The notes: generated from the sequence alone by a model not told the origin. 44,274 nucleotides of DNA from JBQLZO01 sp052168315 (GCA_052168315.1 JBQLZO010000081.1:1-44274), one strand, 5' to 3'; shown: positions 25,496-34,482, counted from the first letter of the stretch. Program-made: numbers and translations.

Positions 25496-26409
25496 ACGCC
25501 GAGCCAGCCACCTCAACCTCCACCCCCAAGTCTCGCGGATGGATCTTCCAGACCGCCGGAATCATCGCACTCCCCGGCATGTTCCTGTCCGCGTTCATCG
25601 CGCTCTGGACCGCCTCTTTCGTCGAGCTGGCCGCCAACCAACCGGGCTGCGGTGCCGGCGCGTATCTCGTGACCATGTGGCTGTGCGGGCTGCTGGCCGT
25701 GCTATGTGCGGCGATGGTCATCGCCTGGCTCGGGCGTGGACGGATCGTTCGCTCCATCGTGTGCGCAGCACTCATTGCTGCGGCGGTGCTGCCAATCAGT
25801 GCCGCCGCTGCGTTCAGCACTTTCGGGGAGATAAAGGGGATCGCGATCCACACAGCAGGCCGCCTGCGATCCATCGGGCAGGCGCGGCAGGCCGCGGAGG
25901 CCAACGGCATCGAGCACGCCGCCACGCTGCTCCTGCTGCTGCCTGAACGCTATATCACCCCGGAGATCATGATCAGCCCGGAGTACGCCTGCCCCCTCTG
26001 CCCGCCCATGCCCGATCCCGGCGTGTTCAACTACAACGGCATCACCATGGACGATGCCCTGCAAGGGCTCGCCAGCGAGCAGGAGATCATCGACGCCGCC
26101 AACGCGGTGCTCGGCGATGAGCCATGGGAGCGGATCGGCTGGACCTGGCATCTGCGTGACGGCCGCCCGTACCAGCCGGGCGCCGATCCGGAGATCATCG
26201 TCGGCGGCGGGATCTTCTACTACCAGTACGAGCGCGCCATGATCGCCCAGGTATTGCACGCCGATGCCAGCGTCCGCACCTGGCACCCCACCGACCCCGA
26301 CCTCCATGCCAAACTCCACGCCGCCACCACCGCCGCCGAGCGCCTCGGCGTCGCCCCGCCCCCGCGCGAACTCTTCGAGTTCGTCAACACCACGAGCGCC
26401 ACCCCATGA
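25492..26409 (+). CDS. unknown three-TM protein, paralogue 3 of 4
   Basis: The product has 305 residues, again starting in an ATGA overlap with the preceding gene. Membrane segments lie near 20-45, 58-80 and 84-104; QPGC sits between the first two. The soluble part has YACPLCPPMP (CxxC kept), FNYNGITMDDAL, LGDEPWERIGWTWHLRDGRP, EIIVGGGIF, LHADASVRTW (the DG has become DA) and TTAAERLGVAPPPRELFEFVN. It is closest by eye to paralogue 1. Function unknown. Confidence 0.75.
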   Translation: MNAEPATSTSTPKSRGWIFQTAGIIALPGMFLSAFIALWTASFVELAANQPGCGAGAYLVTMWLCGLLAVLCAAMVIAWLGRGRIVRSIVCAALIAAAVLPISAAAAFSTFGEIKGIAIHTAGRLRSIGQARQAAEANGIEHAATLLLLLPERYITPEIMISPEYACPLCPPMPDPGVFNYNGITMDDALQGLASEQEIIDAANAVLGDEPWERIGWTWHLRDGRPYQPGADPEIIVGGGIFYYQYERAMIAQVLHADASVRTWHPTDPDLHAKLHAATTAAERLGVAPPPRELFEFVNTTSATP

Positions 26410-27395
26410 CCGAACCAACAACCCCGCCGCCCGCACTCAGCGCCGCGCGCACGCCTTCACCCAATCCCACACCCCGGACCCCCCGCATCGCGCTGGGCCT
26501 TCTCGCCGCGATCACCGCGCTCGTCGCCACGCCCGCGTCGGGAAGTTCCACCTTTCTTGCCATGCTCGCTCGGCACCAGCCCGGGTGCTCCGCGCGTGAG
26601 CATGCCATCGCCGCGCTCCTTTCCGGCGGCTACGCCATCGCGGCCACCGCGGCCGCCATCTACCTCGCCGCGGGCACGAACACCCGCCGATGGCTGCGGC
26701 TCACGCCGCCCGCGCTCATCGCCCTCGCGCTGGTGTTCTCCGCCGCGTGCTTCGAACTCCCCCGCCACCGAACCGGCACATGGGGCGTGCCGCCGAGCAA
26801 CATGCTCCGTGCCTACGCCCAGGCCCGCAACGCCGCGCCGGAGCCGCCACCCGGCGATCCCGCGCCCCTCGGCACCATCCTGCTGCTCATCCACGATCGT
26901 TCCATCACACCCGGCTCAATCCTCCTCGGCGAGGCGTGCCCGGAGCGCCCGCCCATGCCGAGCCCGCATGAGTTTGACTACGCCGGCATCACGCCCGCGC
27001 AGGCCTACGAGCGCCGCATCACACGCGAGCGGATCGTCGAGGCCGCGAGCGCTGTCCTCGGGGATGACCCGTGGGAGCGCATCGGATGGTGCGGCTTCCT
27101 CCGCGATCAGCGCCGCTTCGCCGACATTCCCGACGAGGCCATCATCGTCGCGTACGCGTTCCACCACACCCGGATGGGCCCGCGCGTGCACCTCGCCTTC
27201 GCCGATGCCACCGTCCGCGGCCATGACCCGGACCACGACGACCTCCTGAGCATCATCGCCAACGCCACCACCGCCGCCGAGCGCCTCGGCGTCGCGCTGC
27301 CTCCGCAAGAACTCATCGAGTTCGCCAGGACCCGCACCATCCCATCGCCCCGCCACACCCAGCCCGAGCACCCCAACACAGAACAATTGCCATGA
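26406..27395 (+). CDS. unknown three-TM protein, paralogue 4 of 4
   Basis: The product has 329 residues, the most diverged copy, starting in an ATGA overlap with paralogue 3. It keeps the three-TM N-terminus with HQPGC, FDYAGITPAQAY, LGDDPWERIGW and TTAAERLGVALPPQELIEFA. It has lost the second Cys of the CxxC pair (CPERPPMP) and the tryptophan-rich WHLRD stretch (CGFLRDQRR), and the DG reads DA. A Thr/Pro-rich tail of about 20 residues is extra. It closes the four-gene run, after which composition changes to the lower-GC island. Confidence 0.72.
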   Translation: MTEPTTPPPALSAARTPSPNPTPRTPRIALGLLAAITALVATPASGSSTFLAMLARHQPGCSAREHAIAALLSGGYAIAATAAAIYLAAGTNTRRWLRLTPPALIALALVFSAACFELPRHRTGTWGVPPSNMLRAYAQARNAAPEPPPGDPAPLGTILLLIHDRSITPGSILLGEACPERPPMPSPHEFDYAGITPAQAYERRITRERIVEAASAVLGDDPWERIGWCGFLRDQRRFADIPDEAIIVAYAFHHTRMGPRVHLAFADATVRGHDPDHDDLLSIIANATTAAERLGVALPPQELIEFARTRTIPSPRHTQPEHPNTEQLP

Positions 27396-27523
27396 TCCTC
27401 CGCGCCGACTCACCCCGCTGCTCGTCATCAGGGCAGCGAAATTATCACCGGCCACATACCGAGCACCGCATCACCGTGAGGGAACCTCATCGACGCGCTC
27501 TACCACCGCTTCTCGTCTACCAA

Positions 27524-27742
27524 TCAATTCGTTGAGTCTCGCTCGATGAATTGGCCTGACCTATTGCGGGATCGGATCAACCAGATGCCACCAGATCGGC
27601 CAACGCCACACACCTCGGACTTGGAACGCACTTCCTCGTACTTCATCTTGCCGTCTAAATAGCGGTCAAATCGGTTGAAAAAGTCCGTCAGGGACAATCG
27701 GTCGGCGGCCACATGCTTTCGGTTTAGGGTTGTCTTCGTCAT
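27524..27742 (-). CDS. small hypothetical protein (72 aa) in lower-GC island
   Basis: The ATG at 27742 has GAGAGG six bases upstream; the frame extends to 27784 without a better site. The product is basic and soluble with a helical-looking N-terminal half (LSLTDFFNRFDRYLDGKMKYEEV) and a C-terminal half with GGIWLIRSRN. I do not recognise it. It starts 13 bases after the stop of the GAF-like membrane protein gene, so the two probably form one unit. GC content is clearly lower than in flanking genes. Confidence 0.5.
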   Translation of the reverse strand: MTKTTLNRKHVAADRLSLTDFFNRFDRYLDGKMKYEEVRSKSEVCGVGRSGGIWLIRSRNRSGQFIERDSTN

Positions 27743-27755
27743 TGCTCGCCTCTCT

Positions 27756-28637
27756 TCATGGCCTCTTGAGGCACCTCGGGTCATCGATGAACACCTGGCA
27801 GATTCCAGTCAGATACGCATATTCTGCCACCAAGTTCACGTGGCGCAACTCAAACTCATTCGGGACGGAACTGTCCACATTCAGTACCCCAATCATCCGT
27901 GGATCACCCGGTTCGACATCGATTGAAACTGGGACCGATAAAATCGATCTGTATGGGGCTGATTGATCGAAATGCTCGGCAATTTCAGGTGCATGCGTGT
28001 CAGTCACAATTTGAGCGTCATGGGTAAGGAACGCCCGAGACGCGCCTGGAATTCCCTCGGCGATCGGGTGTCGCTTCCTCTGGCGGGAGTGATCCTCGTT
28101 TGCGACCTGAACAGAAAACTCGTCCCCAGCCGACTCGGCCACGACCCAGTTGCACCAGATGTCGCCGCGCAATTCGCTGCTCGAACGCAGATGACGGCGG
28201 ACCTGATCCAGCAACCGCTGTTGAAGATTCCTCAATTCCGCGGCAAACTCGTCTGGCCGCTTCTGCACATCTCGCTTTGCGATGAGTTCTTTGAGTAGCC
28301 GCCGCAGGTATCCTGCCGTATCCAGAGAGATCGCGTCAAGCGCTCGTTCTCGACTATCCATGGCAGCCCGCTGGCGAACCCGCTCGCCGTGTTCGACCAG
28401 ACCAACAAGGAATACCAATGCTATGGCGCAAATGACGATCATGACGGAAATGAACCACCCGAGGAACGACCATATTGCGGGCAACAACGCGCCGAAAATA
28501 CAGATCGCAACACTGCCACCCCATCTCGAGACGCGCACTATCCAAAGCGCGTCAAGCGACTCCACGAAGTCAAATAGAAACTGGGCGAGCTGATCGAGGC
28601 GCGACATCATGCGCTCGCAGGATAACAAATGCTTCAT
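27756..28637 (-). CDS. two-TM membrane protein with coiled coil and GAF-like C-terminal domain
   Basis: The product has 293 residues. Two adjacent hydrophobic segments (about 41-61 and 62-82) are followed by a charged helical region (about 95-155, LRRLLKELIAKRDVQKRPDEFAAELRNL split over heptads) and a domain whose end (YRSILSVPVSIDVE, MIGVLNVDSS, NLVAEYAYLTG) reads like the last strands and helix of a GAF domain. GAF domains bind small ligands or cyclic nucleotides. No output enzyme or HTH is present, so it could be a sensor or the anchor of an unknown two-gene system. Its start is 11 bases after the queG stop. Codon use and GC (about 50-55% in sampled lines) differ from neighbours, suggesting transfer. 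Confidence 0.7.
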   Translation of the reverse strand: MKHLLSCERMMSRLDQLAQFLFDFVESLDALWIVRVSRWGGSVAICIFGALLPAIWSFLGWFISVMIVICAIALVFLVGLVEHGERVRQRAAMDSRERALDAISLDTAGYLRRLLKELIAKRDVQKRPDEFAAELRNLQQRLLDQVRRHLRSSSELRGDIWCNWVVAESAGDEFSVQVANEDHSRQRKRHPIAEGIPGASRAFLTHDAQIVTDTHAPEIAEHFDQSAPYRSILSVPVSIDVEPGDPRMIGVLNVDSSVPNEFELRHVNLVAEYAYLTGICQVFIDDPRCLKRP

Positions 28638-28648
28638 CGTGGAGGCAC

Positions 28649-29944
28649 CTATCGCCTCTTGACCCCCTCACCGCATGCCCGCATCCCCGCATGCCCCTCG
28701 ACCAGTTCCCGGGCCGTCCGCACCACCAGCGCATCCTCCCCACCCTCACCCCGCGCCACCGCTTCGATCCGCGCTCGGATGGCCGCGCGCTCATCGGCTC
28801 CGAGCCCGCCATTCATCTGCCCCCCATCGACCTCCTCCCCATCCACCAGCACGTTCGCCAGCACGATCAGCGCGTTCCGCTTGAGCATCGCCAGCGTCGC
28901 ACGCTTCATCGCCGAGCCGCGCAGCGCAGCGCTGCGGTCCTCCGGCGTCCACCCCAGCACTTCCAGCGCATCGAAGCCCGTGCGCCGCGGCGCGTACGCC
29001 GGGTTGGCGCTGCTCCTCGATTCGCCGGCCGTGCCGCCGCCCGCATCGCCGGCGCCGCTCGCCACGCCCGCGCCGCCGCCGCCGGGCGGGCGCGGTGAGT
29101 TGTGCGGGCACACCTCCTGGCACACATCGCACCCGAACAGCCAATCGCCGATCGCCCGATGGAACTCCGGCGCGACCGGTGAGCGATGCTCGATCGTCAG
29201 GTACGCGATGCACTTGGTCGCATCCACGCTTCGCTCGGTGATCGCGCCGGTCGGGCAAGCATCGATGCACCGCGTGCAGGTGCCGCAGTGGTCGGTCACC
29301 GCCCGCTGGGTCTGGGGCGGGCGCAGCGCCATCGTCGTCGCGATCCCGCCCAGCAGCATGTACGACCCCGCCCGCGGATGGATCAGCAGCGTGTGCTTGC
29401 CGATCCACCCCAGCCCCGCCCGCGCGGCGTGCTCGCGCTCCAGCACCGGCGCGGTGTCGGTGAACGCGCGGAACACCTGCCCCGGGAACTCCGCGCGCAG
29501 CGCATCGCACAGCGCGTGCAGCCGTTTCTTGATCACCTGGTGATAGTCATCCCCCCGCGCGTACCGCGCGACCCGCCCCACGCCCGCTCCTTCCCCACCC
29601 GCCCCATCAACATCGCCGCCGTCACGCTCGTCGTCGCGCGTGCCTGCATCGCCCTTCACACCCCGCGCCTCGTACACATCGCCCACCAGCACCAGCGCCC
29701 GGCACCCTTCCACGAACCGCCCGGGGTCGATCCGCTGCTCCACATGGTTGCCCAGCCACCCCATCTCCCCGTGCCGCCCCGCCGCCAGCCACGCCCGCAG
29801 CTCATCGCCGAAGTCGCTCTGGCGCGCCTCGCACACCCCCGCCAGCGCGAACCCCATCGCCCGCGCGCGCTCGCACACCACGCCCCCGAGCCGCGCCCCC
29901 TCGTGCTCATCGAGCCCGACACGCTCGCGGTCCGCGCTGCACAT
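28649..29944 (-). CDS. queG: epoxyqueuosine reductase QueG
   Basis: The product has 431 residues. QueG reduces epoxyqueuosine to queuosine in tRNA using cobalamin and two 4Fe-4S clusters. The clusters are in CGTCTRCIDACP (about 220) and CDVCQEVCP (about 275); upstream motifs are GHRGEMGWL-like GRHGEMGWLGNH, ARYARGDDYHQVIKKRL, FTDTAPVLERE and GLGWIGKHTLLI. The C-terminal HEAT-like part (GSAMKRATLAMLKRNALIVLAN) is kept. Two Gly/Asp/Ala-rich inserts, near 95-125 and 285-315, explain the length above the usual 350-390. No Sec or membrane segment. It lies 41 bases after the isomerase-like gene on the same strand. Confidence 0.93.
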   Translation of the reverse strand: MCSADRERVGLDEHEGARLGGVVCERARAMGFALAGVCEARQSDFGDELRAWLAAGRHGEMGWLGNHVEQRIDPGRFVEGCRALVLVGDVYEARGVKGDAGTRDDERDGGDVDGAGGEGAGVGRVARYARGDDYHQVIKKRLHALCDALRAEFPGQVFRAFTDTAPVLEREHAARAGLGWIGKHTLLIHPRAGSYMLLGGIATTMALRPPQTQRAVTDHCGTCTRCIDACPTGAITERSVDATKCIAYLTIEHRSPVAPEFHRAIGDWLFGCDVCQEVCPHNSPRPPGGGGAGVASGAGDAGGGTAGESRSSANPAYAPRRTGFDALEVLGWTPEDRSAALRGSAMKRATLAMLKRNALIVLANVLVDGEEVDGGQMNGGLGADERAAIRARIEAVARGEGGEDALVVRTARELVEGHAGMRACGEGVKRR

Positions 29945-29985
29945 CAGCGTTCATCGTCCATCCGCGCCATCCGCGCCCGCAGCGC

Positions 29986-30870
29986 TCACGCCGCGGCCCC
30001 GTGCCCGCCGCCCGCGCTGCCGCTCCCGACGCTCCCGCCATCGCCGGCCCACCCGTACATCCGCTCGATCGCCTTCGGAAGCACGCTCTCGGCATCGGCC
30101 AGGTCGCGCATCCATGCCACATCCCAGGTGCAGCTCAGCCAGCACCCCAGCGCGCTCGCGGCCGAGCAGAACTCCGCGCACGCCAGCGTGCCCGTGCCCA
30201 GCGGAACCGGGCGACGATCCGAGTCCACATCGCGCACCCGCGCCAGCGCCGCCCGCGCGCCCAGCTTCATCAGCCCCTCCGCCGGATCCTCGCCGGCATC
30301 CGTCGCCGCGAGGATGTCGTACGACGCCCGCAGCAGCGGCGAGCCCACCCGCCCGATGATCTCCAGCAGGTCCTCGGCCGTGGAGAACGAGCCGCCGTTC
30401 TCCAGCACCACCACAAGGTCCCGTCCCCGCGCGTGGTCGACCACCTTGCCCAGCCGCTCGATGATCCGGCGGAGCGTGCCCGTCCGCGACTGCCCCTTGG
30501 GCACGCGGAACCCGAACACCCGCACCATCGATGCGCCGCACTCGTGCCCCACCTCCACCAGGTCGCGCCCCGCACGCACCGACGCCTCGTTCCACGGCAT
30601 CACCCGCCCGAGCACCGGCGGCGTGATCGGCGCATCGAAACTCACCGACCCCGAGACGGCCGCGATCGACACGCCGGCATCGTCGGCCAGGTACCGCGCC
30701 TTGCTCCCGGCCGTGAGCCCCGGGTCCGAGGCGATCCCATCGGTGCCGCCGCCGCCATGCCCGAACGAGCGGAGCTCGACCCCGTCGTACCCCCACTCGC
30801 GGGCGCACCGGAGCACGCGGTCCAGCGTCCACTCGGGGCACGCAATCGTTGAAAACGCGGGCTTGAACAT
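29986..30870 (-). CDS. sugar phosphate isomerase/epimerase-like TIM-barrel protein
   Basis: The product has 294 residues from the ATG at 30870, which has GAGG six bases upstream; the frame is open further to 30996 without a site. It reads as an AP-endonuclease-2/xylose-isomerase-like barrel: FSTIACPEWTLDRVLRCAREWGYDGVELR at the first strand and helix (split here for length), VSIAAVSGS, VRVFGFRVP, VVVLENGGSFSTAEDLLEIIG (metal-ligand Glu region) and LRASYDILAATDAGED. Substrate cannot be predicted. The C-terminus is Gly/Ser-rich. It precedes queG by 41 bases. Confidence 0.82.
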   Translation of the reverse strand: MFKPAFSTIACPEWTLDRVLRCAREWGYDGVELRSFGHGGGGTDGIASDPGLTAGSKARYLADDAGVSIAAVSGSVSFDAPITPPVLGRVMPWNEASVRAGRDLVEVGHECGASMVRVFGFRVPKGQSRTGTLRRIIERLGKVVDHARGRDLVVVLENGGSFSTAEDLLEIIGRVGSPLLRASYDILAATDAGEDPAEGLMKLGARAALARVRDVDSDRRPVPLGTGTLACAEFCSAASALGCWLSCTWDVAWMRDLADAESVLPKAIERMYGWAGDGGSVGSGSAGGGHGAAA

Positions 30871-31051
30871 CTTCCGCCTCGACACCGGGGACCACGGGAC
30901 ACGCGCCAGAACCCCGCCCCGATCCCCCATCGTACCGCATCGATCGCGCCCGGACACCGCCCGACGGCTCCCCATCCCGCCATCGACATCACCCAACGCA
31001 CACCGGACACACCTTCACCCGGGCTTCACCCGATCGCCCTTCGGCACCCCC

Positions 31052-31057
31052 TACACT
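31052..31057 (+). promoter_or_regulatory. candidate -10 element for the UPF0173 gene
   Basis: CTACACTGGA lies 55-60 bases before the start at 31112 and matches the TANACTGG pattern. TTCACC at 31025-31030 is 21 bases upstream, too far for a canonical -35. Confidence 0.4.
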
Positions 31058-31111
31058 GGAAAAACCACCACCATCCGCCGCCGCCCGGCGCACCTTCCAA
31101 TGGAGCAGGCC

Positions 31112-31783
31112 ATGACCATCACCATCGAATTCCTCGGGCACTCCGGGTTCCTCATCAAGGGCAAATCCCACGCCGTCGCGATCGACCCGTTCCTCACCGG
31201 CAACCCCGTCGCGGTGCAGAGTCCCGATCAGGTCAAGTGCACCCACCTGGCCATCTCCCACGGGCACGCGGACCACTACGGCCCGGACACACTCGCGATC
31301 GCCAAGGCCAACAACGCCGCCGTGCACGCACCCTACGAGATCTGCGAGCACCTCAACGCCCAGGGCCACGAGAACACCCAGCCCATGAACCCCGGCGGAC
31401 GCGTCGCCACCGACTTCGGCGCCATCGCCCTCACGCACGCCATCCACTCATCCTCCTACCAGGGCCAGTACATGGGCAACGCCACCGGGGTCATCGTCCA
31501 GATGGACGGCGTCACCGTCTACCACGCCGGCGACACCGCGCTCTTCTCGGACATGAAGCTCATCGGCGACCTCTACCGCCCCACCGTCGCCATCCTGCCC
31601 ATCGGCGATCGCTTCACCATGGGCCCCGAGGATGCGACCCGCGCCGCCCGGCTCATCTCGCCGCGCATCGCCATCCCCTGCCACTACGACACCTGGCCGC
31701 CCATCAGCGTCGACCCGAACGAGTTCAACCCCGAGGGCGTCGAGGTCATCCGGCTCAAGCCCGGGCAGTCCACCTCGATCTGA
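31112..31783 (+). CDS. metal-dependent hydrolase, UPF0173 (metallo-beta-lactamase fold)
   Basis: The product has 223 residues. The ATG at 31112 has GGAG six bases upstream; an in-frame ATG at 31100 would add four residues. Family motifs are IEFLGHSGFLI, AIDPFLTGNP, the metal-binding SHGHADHYG (about 49-57), a His in AIHSSSYQGQYMGNATG, VYHAGDTALFSDM (Asp ligand) and CHYDTWPPI near the end. The substrate of UPF0173 proteins is not established. A DUF3467 gene follows on the same strand but has its own candidate promoter. Confidence 0.93.
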   Translation: MTITIEFLGHSGFLIKGKSHAVAIDPFLTGNPVAVQSPDQVKCTHLAISHGHADHYGPDTLAIAKANNAAVHAPYEICEHLNAQGHENTQPMNPGGRVATDFGAIALTHAIHSSSYQGQYMGNATGVIVQMDGVTVYHAGDTALFSDMKLIGDLYRPTVAILPIGDRFTMGPEDATRAARLISPRIAIPCHYDTWPPISVDPNEFNPEGVEVIRLKPGQSTSI

Positions 31784-31860
31784 CCCCCCCCCAATCCCCC
31801 CAACCCCCAAAGCCCGCGGCCACCGGGTCACGCTGGCCCCAGCCGCACCCCGATTCCCAC

Positions 31861-31866
31861 TACACT
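31861..31866 (+). promoter_or_regulatory. candidate -10 element for the DUF3467 gene
   Basis: CTACACTCGG lies about 95 bases before the start at 31959. It shares TACACT and a C-rich upstream context with the box at 31052; no clear -35 is seen. Confidence 0.35.
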
Positions 31867-31958
31867 CGGGGCTCGCGCACGATCAAACAAGCACACACTC
31901 GCACACCACCACCGCCGGAACCCACGCCGGACCCTCACCACCAAAGGAGCACACCACC

Positions 31959-32318
31959 ATGGCAGACCCGCAGCCCAACGATCCGCAGAACCAGGTCCGC
32001 GTCACCGTCGATCGCTCCAAGATGACCCTGGCCTACTCCAACCTGTTCACCATCTCCAACCAGATGGAGGGCGTGTTCCTCGACTTCGGGCTCTACCTCC
32101 AGCACCCGGGCCCGCAGGGCCAGTCCGCCCAGGCCGAGTACACCGTCGGCTCCCGCGTCGTCCTGCCCTGGCCGGCCGCCAAGCGGCTCATGGCCACGCT
32201 GCAGCAGTCGCTCAAGGCCTACGAGGACCGCTTCGGCGAGGTCCCCATGCCCCGCTGGCCCGGCGATCAGCCCAACAGCAACCAGCCCGCACCGCCCCCG
32301 CCGCCGACCAAGAACTGA
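31959..32318 (+). CDS. DUF3467 domain protein
   Basis: The product has 119 residues with AAAGGAG nine bases before the ATG. The pattern YSNLFTISNQMEGVFLDFG, SRVVLPWPAAKRLMATLQQ and LKAYEDRFGEVP matches DUF3467, a small soluble family of unknown function with a steroid-receptor-like beta/alpha look. A Pro/Asn/Gln-rich tail of about 20 residues follows. Nothing in the context reveals a role. Confidence 0.88.
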   Translation: MADPQPNDPQNQVRVTVDRSKMTLAYSNLFTISNQMEGVFLDFGLYLQHPGPQGQSAQAEYTVGSRVVLPWPAAKRLMATLQQSLKAYEDRFGEVPMPRWPGDQPNSNQPAPPPPPTKN

Positions 32319-32348
32319 GCCGCCCAGCGCGCCCGACCAGCGCCCGCA

Positions 32349-33290
32349 TCATCCGGGCTTCCGCGCCACCACATCCAGACTCGTGATGAAGTCGCCCATC
32401 GCCGTGCCCGCCGGGAGCGATGCGGCGATCTTCTTGTACAGCGGATCCTGCCAGGTCGTCATCGCGTCGATGTACTCAGGCTTCGGCGTCAGCTCGATGT
32501 CGACCAGCCCGGCGGCCCCGGCGCCCGCGCGGAACTCATCGATCTGCACCGCGCCCGCGATGCACCCCACCAGCGCCTCGATGTCCGCCACCACCGCCTC
32601 GGGCAGCGGGCGGAGCAGCGCCAGGTCCGACACCGCCACCCGCCCGCCCGGACGCAGCACCCGCGCGATCTCGCGCCACACCCGCGGCTTGTCCGGCGAG
32701 AGGTTCAGCACGCAGTTCGAGATCACCACATCCACCGAGCCATCCGCCACCGGGAGCGCCTCGATCTCGCCCAGCCGGAACTCGACATTGTCCAGCCTGC
32801 TGCGCTCCCGGTAGGCCGCGATGTTCCGGCGCGCCCGGCTCAGCATCTCCGGCGTCATGTCCACGCCGATCACCCGCCCGCTCGCGCCCACCCGCGGCCC
32901 GGCCACGAAGCAGTCGAACCCGCCGCCGGACCCGAGGTCCAGCACCACCTCTCCCGGCCTGAGCGAGGCCAGCGCCGTCGGATTGCCGCACGAGAGCCCG
33001 AGGTTCGCGCCCTCGGGCAGCGCCGCCAGATCCCCGGCGCTGTACCCGACCGCGCCCGCGACCTGATCCGCGCTCAGGGTCGTCGGCCCGCAGCACCCGC
33101 CGCCGGCGCAGCACGATGAGCCGCCGCCCCCCCCACCCCCCGCGCCCTGAGACACCGCCAGCCCCGCCGACTGCACGCCGGACCACTGGCCCGAGCGCGC
33201 GATCTCCGTGTATCCCTCGCGCACCGCATCACGGACCGCATCGGTGTTGTTGTTGCCGCTCCCATTCCCACTGTGCGTCGTCGTGTTCAT
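32349..33290 (-). CDS. arsM: arsenite methyltransferase ArsM
   Basis: The product has 313 residues from the ATG at 33290 (a GTG lies one codon upstream). It methylates As(III) using S-adenosylmethionine. A Rossmann methyltransferase core is clear: VVLDLGSGGGFDCFVA, RVIGVDMTPEMLSRAR, VDVVISNCVLNLSPDK and VLRPGGRVAVSDL. Cysteines in GLSCGNPTAL (about 101), ISNCVLN (about 193) and LVGCIAG (about 243) fit the arsenic-binding set of ArsM. The N-terminal region carries an unusual Gly tract with paired Cys (SSCCAGGGCCGP). It starts eight bases after the acr3 stop and is the last gene of the ars operon. Confidence 0.94.
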   Translation of the reverse strand: MNTTTHSGNGSGNNNTDAVRDAVREGYTEIARSGQWSGVQSAGLAVSQGAGGGGGGGSSCCAGGGCCGPTTLSADQVAGAVGYSAGDLAALPEGANLGLSCGNPTALASLRPGEVVLDLGSGGGFDCFVAGPRVGASGRVIGVDMTPEMLSRARRNIAAYRERSRLDNVEFRLGEIEALPVADGSVDVVISNCVLNLSPDKPRVWREIARVLRPGGRVAVSDLALLRPLPEAVVADIEALVGCIAGAVQIDEFRAGAGAAGLVDIELTPKPEYIDAMTTWQDPLYKKIAASLPAGTAMGDFITSLDVVARKPG

Positions 33291-33297
33291 CACCGCT

Positions 33298-34482
33298 TCA
33301 CTTCCTTCCGGGGGCGCACGCCCCCTCCGAATCCAGTGCTTCGATCCCGCGCTCCCGCCCGTACACCCGCCGCCCGAGCCACAGCGACACGCCCACCAGC
33401 CCGATCAGCACCGGCACCTCCACCAGCGGGCCGATCACCGTCGCGAACGCCACGCCGGACCCGATCCCGAACACCGCGATGGCCACGGCGATCGCCAGCT
33501 CGAAGTTGTTCCCCGAGGCCGTGAACGCCAGCGTCGCCGCCCGCTCGTAGTCCGCGCCCACCCGGTGGGCCATGAAGAAGCTCACCAGGAACATCACCAC
33601 GAAGTAGATCACCAGCGGCGCCGCGATCCGCAGGATGTCCAGGGGCATCTCCACGATCCGCTGGCCCTGCAGCGCGAACATCACCACGATCGTGAACAGC
33701 AGCGCCACCAGCGTGATCGGCGCGATCGTTGGAATGAACTTCTGCGCGTACCACGCATCGCCCTTCCGCGCCCGCAGCACGAAACGCGTGAGCATCCCCG
33801 CCGCGAAGGGGATGCCGAGATAGATCATCACGCTTCCGAACACCTCGCCGATGCCCACATCCACCACCGCGCCCTCGAGCCCGAACACCGTCGGCAGCCA
33901 GGTGATGAACACCCAGGCGTACACGCCGAAGAACAGCACCTGGAAGATGCTGTTGAACGCCACCAGCCCCGCCGCGTAGTCGCCGCTCCCCTTCGCCAGA
34001 TCGTTCCACACCAGCACCATCGCGATGCACCGCGCCAGACCCACCATGATCAGCCCGACCATGTACTCCGGCTGGTCGCGCAGGAACAGCACCGCCAGCC
34101 CGAACATCAGCACCGGGCCCACCACCCAGTTCTGCACGAGCGAGAGCGCCAGGATCTTCCAGTCGCGGAACACCTCGGGCAGCTTCTCGTACCGCACCTT
34201 CGCCAGCGGCGGGTACATCATCAGGATCAGCCCGATCGCGATCGGGATGTTCGTCGTCCCCACCGACACCGCATCCAGCGCAGCGCCGATCCCGGGCAGG
34301 AACCGCCCGAGCAGCACCCCCACCGCCATCGCGAGGAAGATCCACACCGTCAGGAACCGATCGAGCACGCCGAGCCGGCGGGCCCCGCCGGGACAGGGCG
34401 CTTGGCTCCGATCGGTCGGCGACGCTCCGGGCGCGGCGATGCTCACGAGCCGGTCCCCCCGCAGCAATCGCTCGCGCAGCAT
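33298..34482 (-). CDS. acr3: arsenite efflux permease ACR3
   Basis: The product has 394 residues in ten hydrophobic segments, the ACR3 plan. Conserved parts include LDRFLTVWIFLAMAVGVLLG, PIAIGLILMMYPPLAKV, GLARCIAMVLVWNDL with the essential Cys of transmembrane segment 4, AFNSIFQVLFFGVYAW, and TASGNNFELAIAVAI with VGPLVEVP-like IGPLVEVPVLI. It exports As(OH)3 from the cytoplasm. The ATG at 34482 overlaps arsR by 40 bases and has GAGG seven bases upstream; the GTG at 34446 overlaps the arsR stop as GTGA, has a GGGGGGA seven bases upstream and is equally likely. Confidence 0.95.
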   Translation of the reverse strand: MLRERLLRGDRLVSIAAPGASPTDRSQAPCPGGARRLGVLDRFLTVWIFLAMAVGVLLGRFLPGIGAALDAVSVGTTNIPIAIGLILMMYPPLAKVRYEKLPEVFRDWKILALSLVQNWVVGPVLMFGLAVLFLRDQPEYMVGLIMVGLARCIAMVLVWNDLAKGSGDYAAGLVAFNSIFQVLFFGVYAWVFITWLPTVFGLEGAVVDVGIGEVFGSVMIYLGIPFAAGMLTRFVLRARKGDAWYAQKFIPTIAPITLVALLFTIVVMFALQGQRIVEMPLDILRIAAPLVIYFVVMFLVSFFMAHRVGADYERAATLAFTASGNNFELAIAVAIAVFGIGSGVAFATVIGPLVEVPVLIGLVGVSLWLGRRVYGRERGIEALDSEGACAPGRK

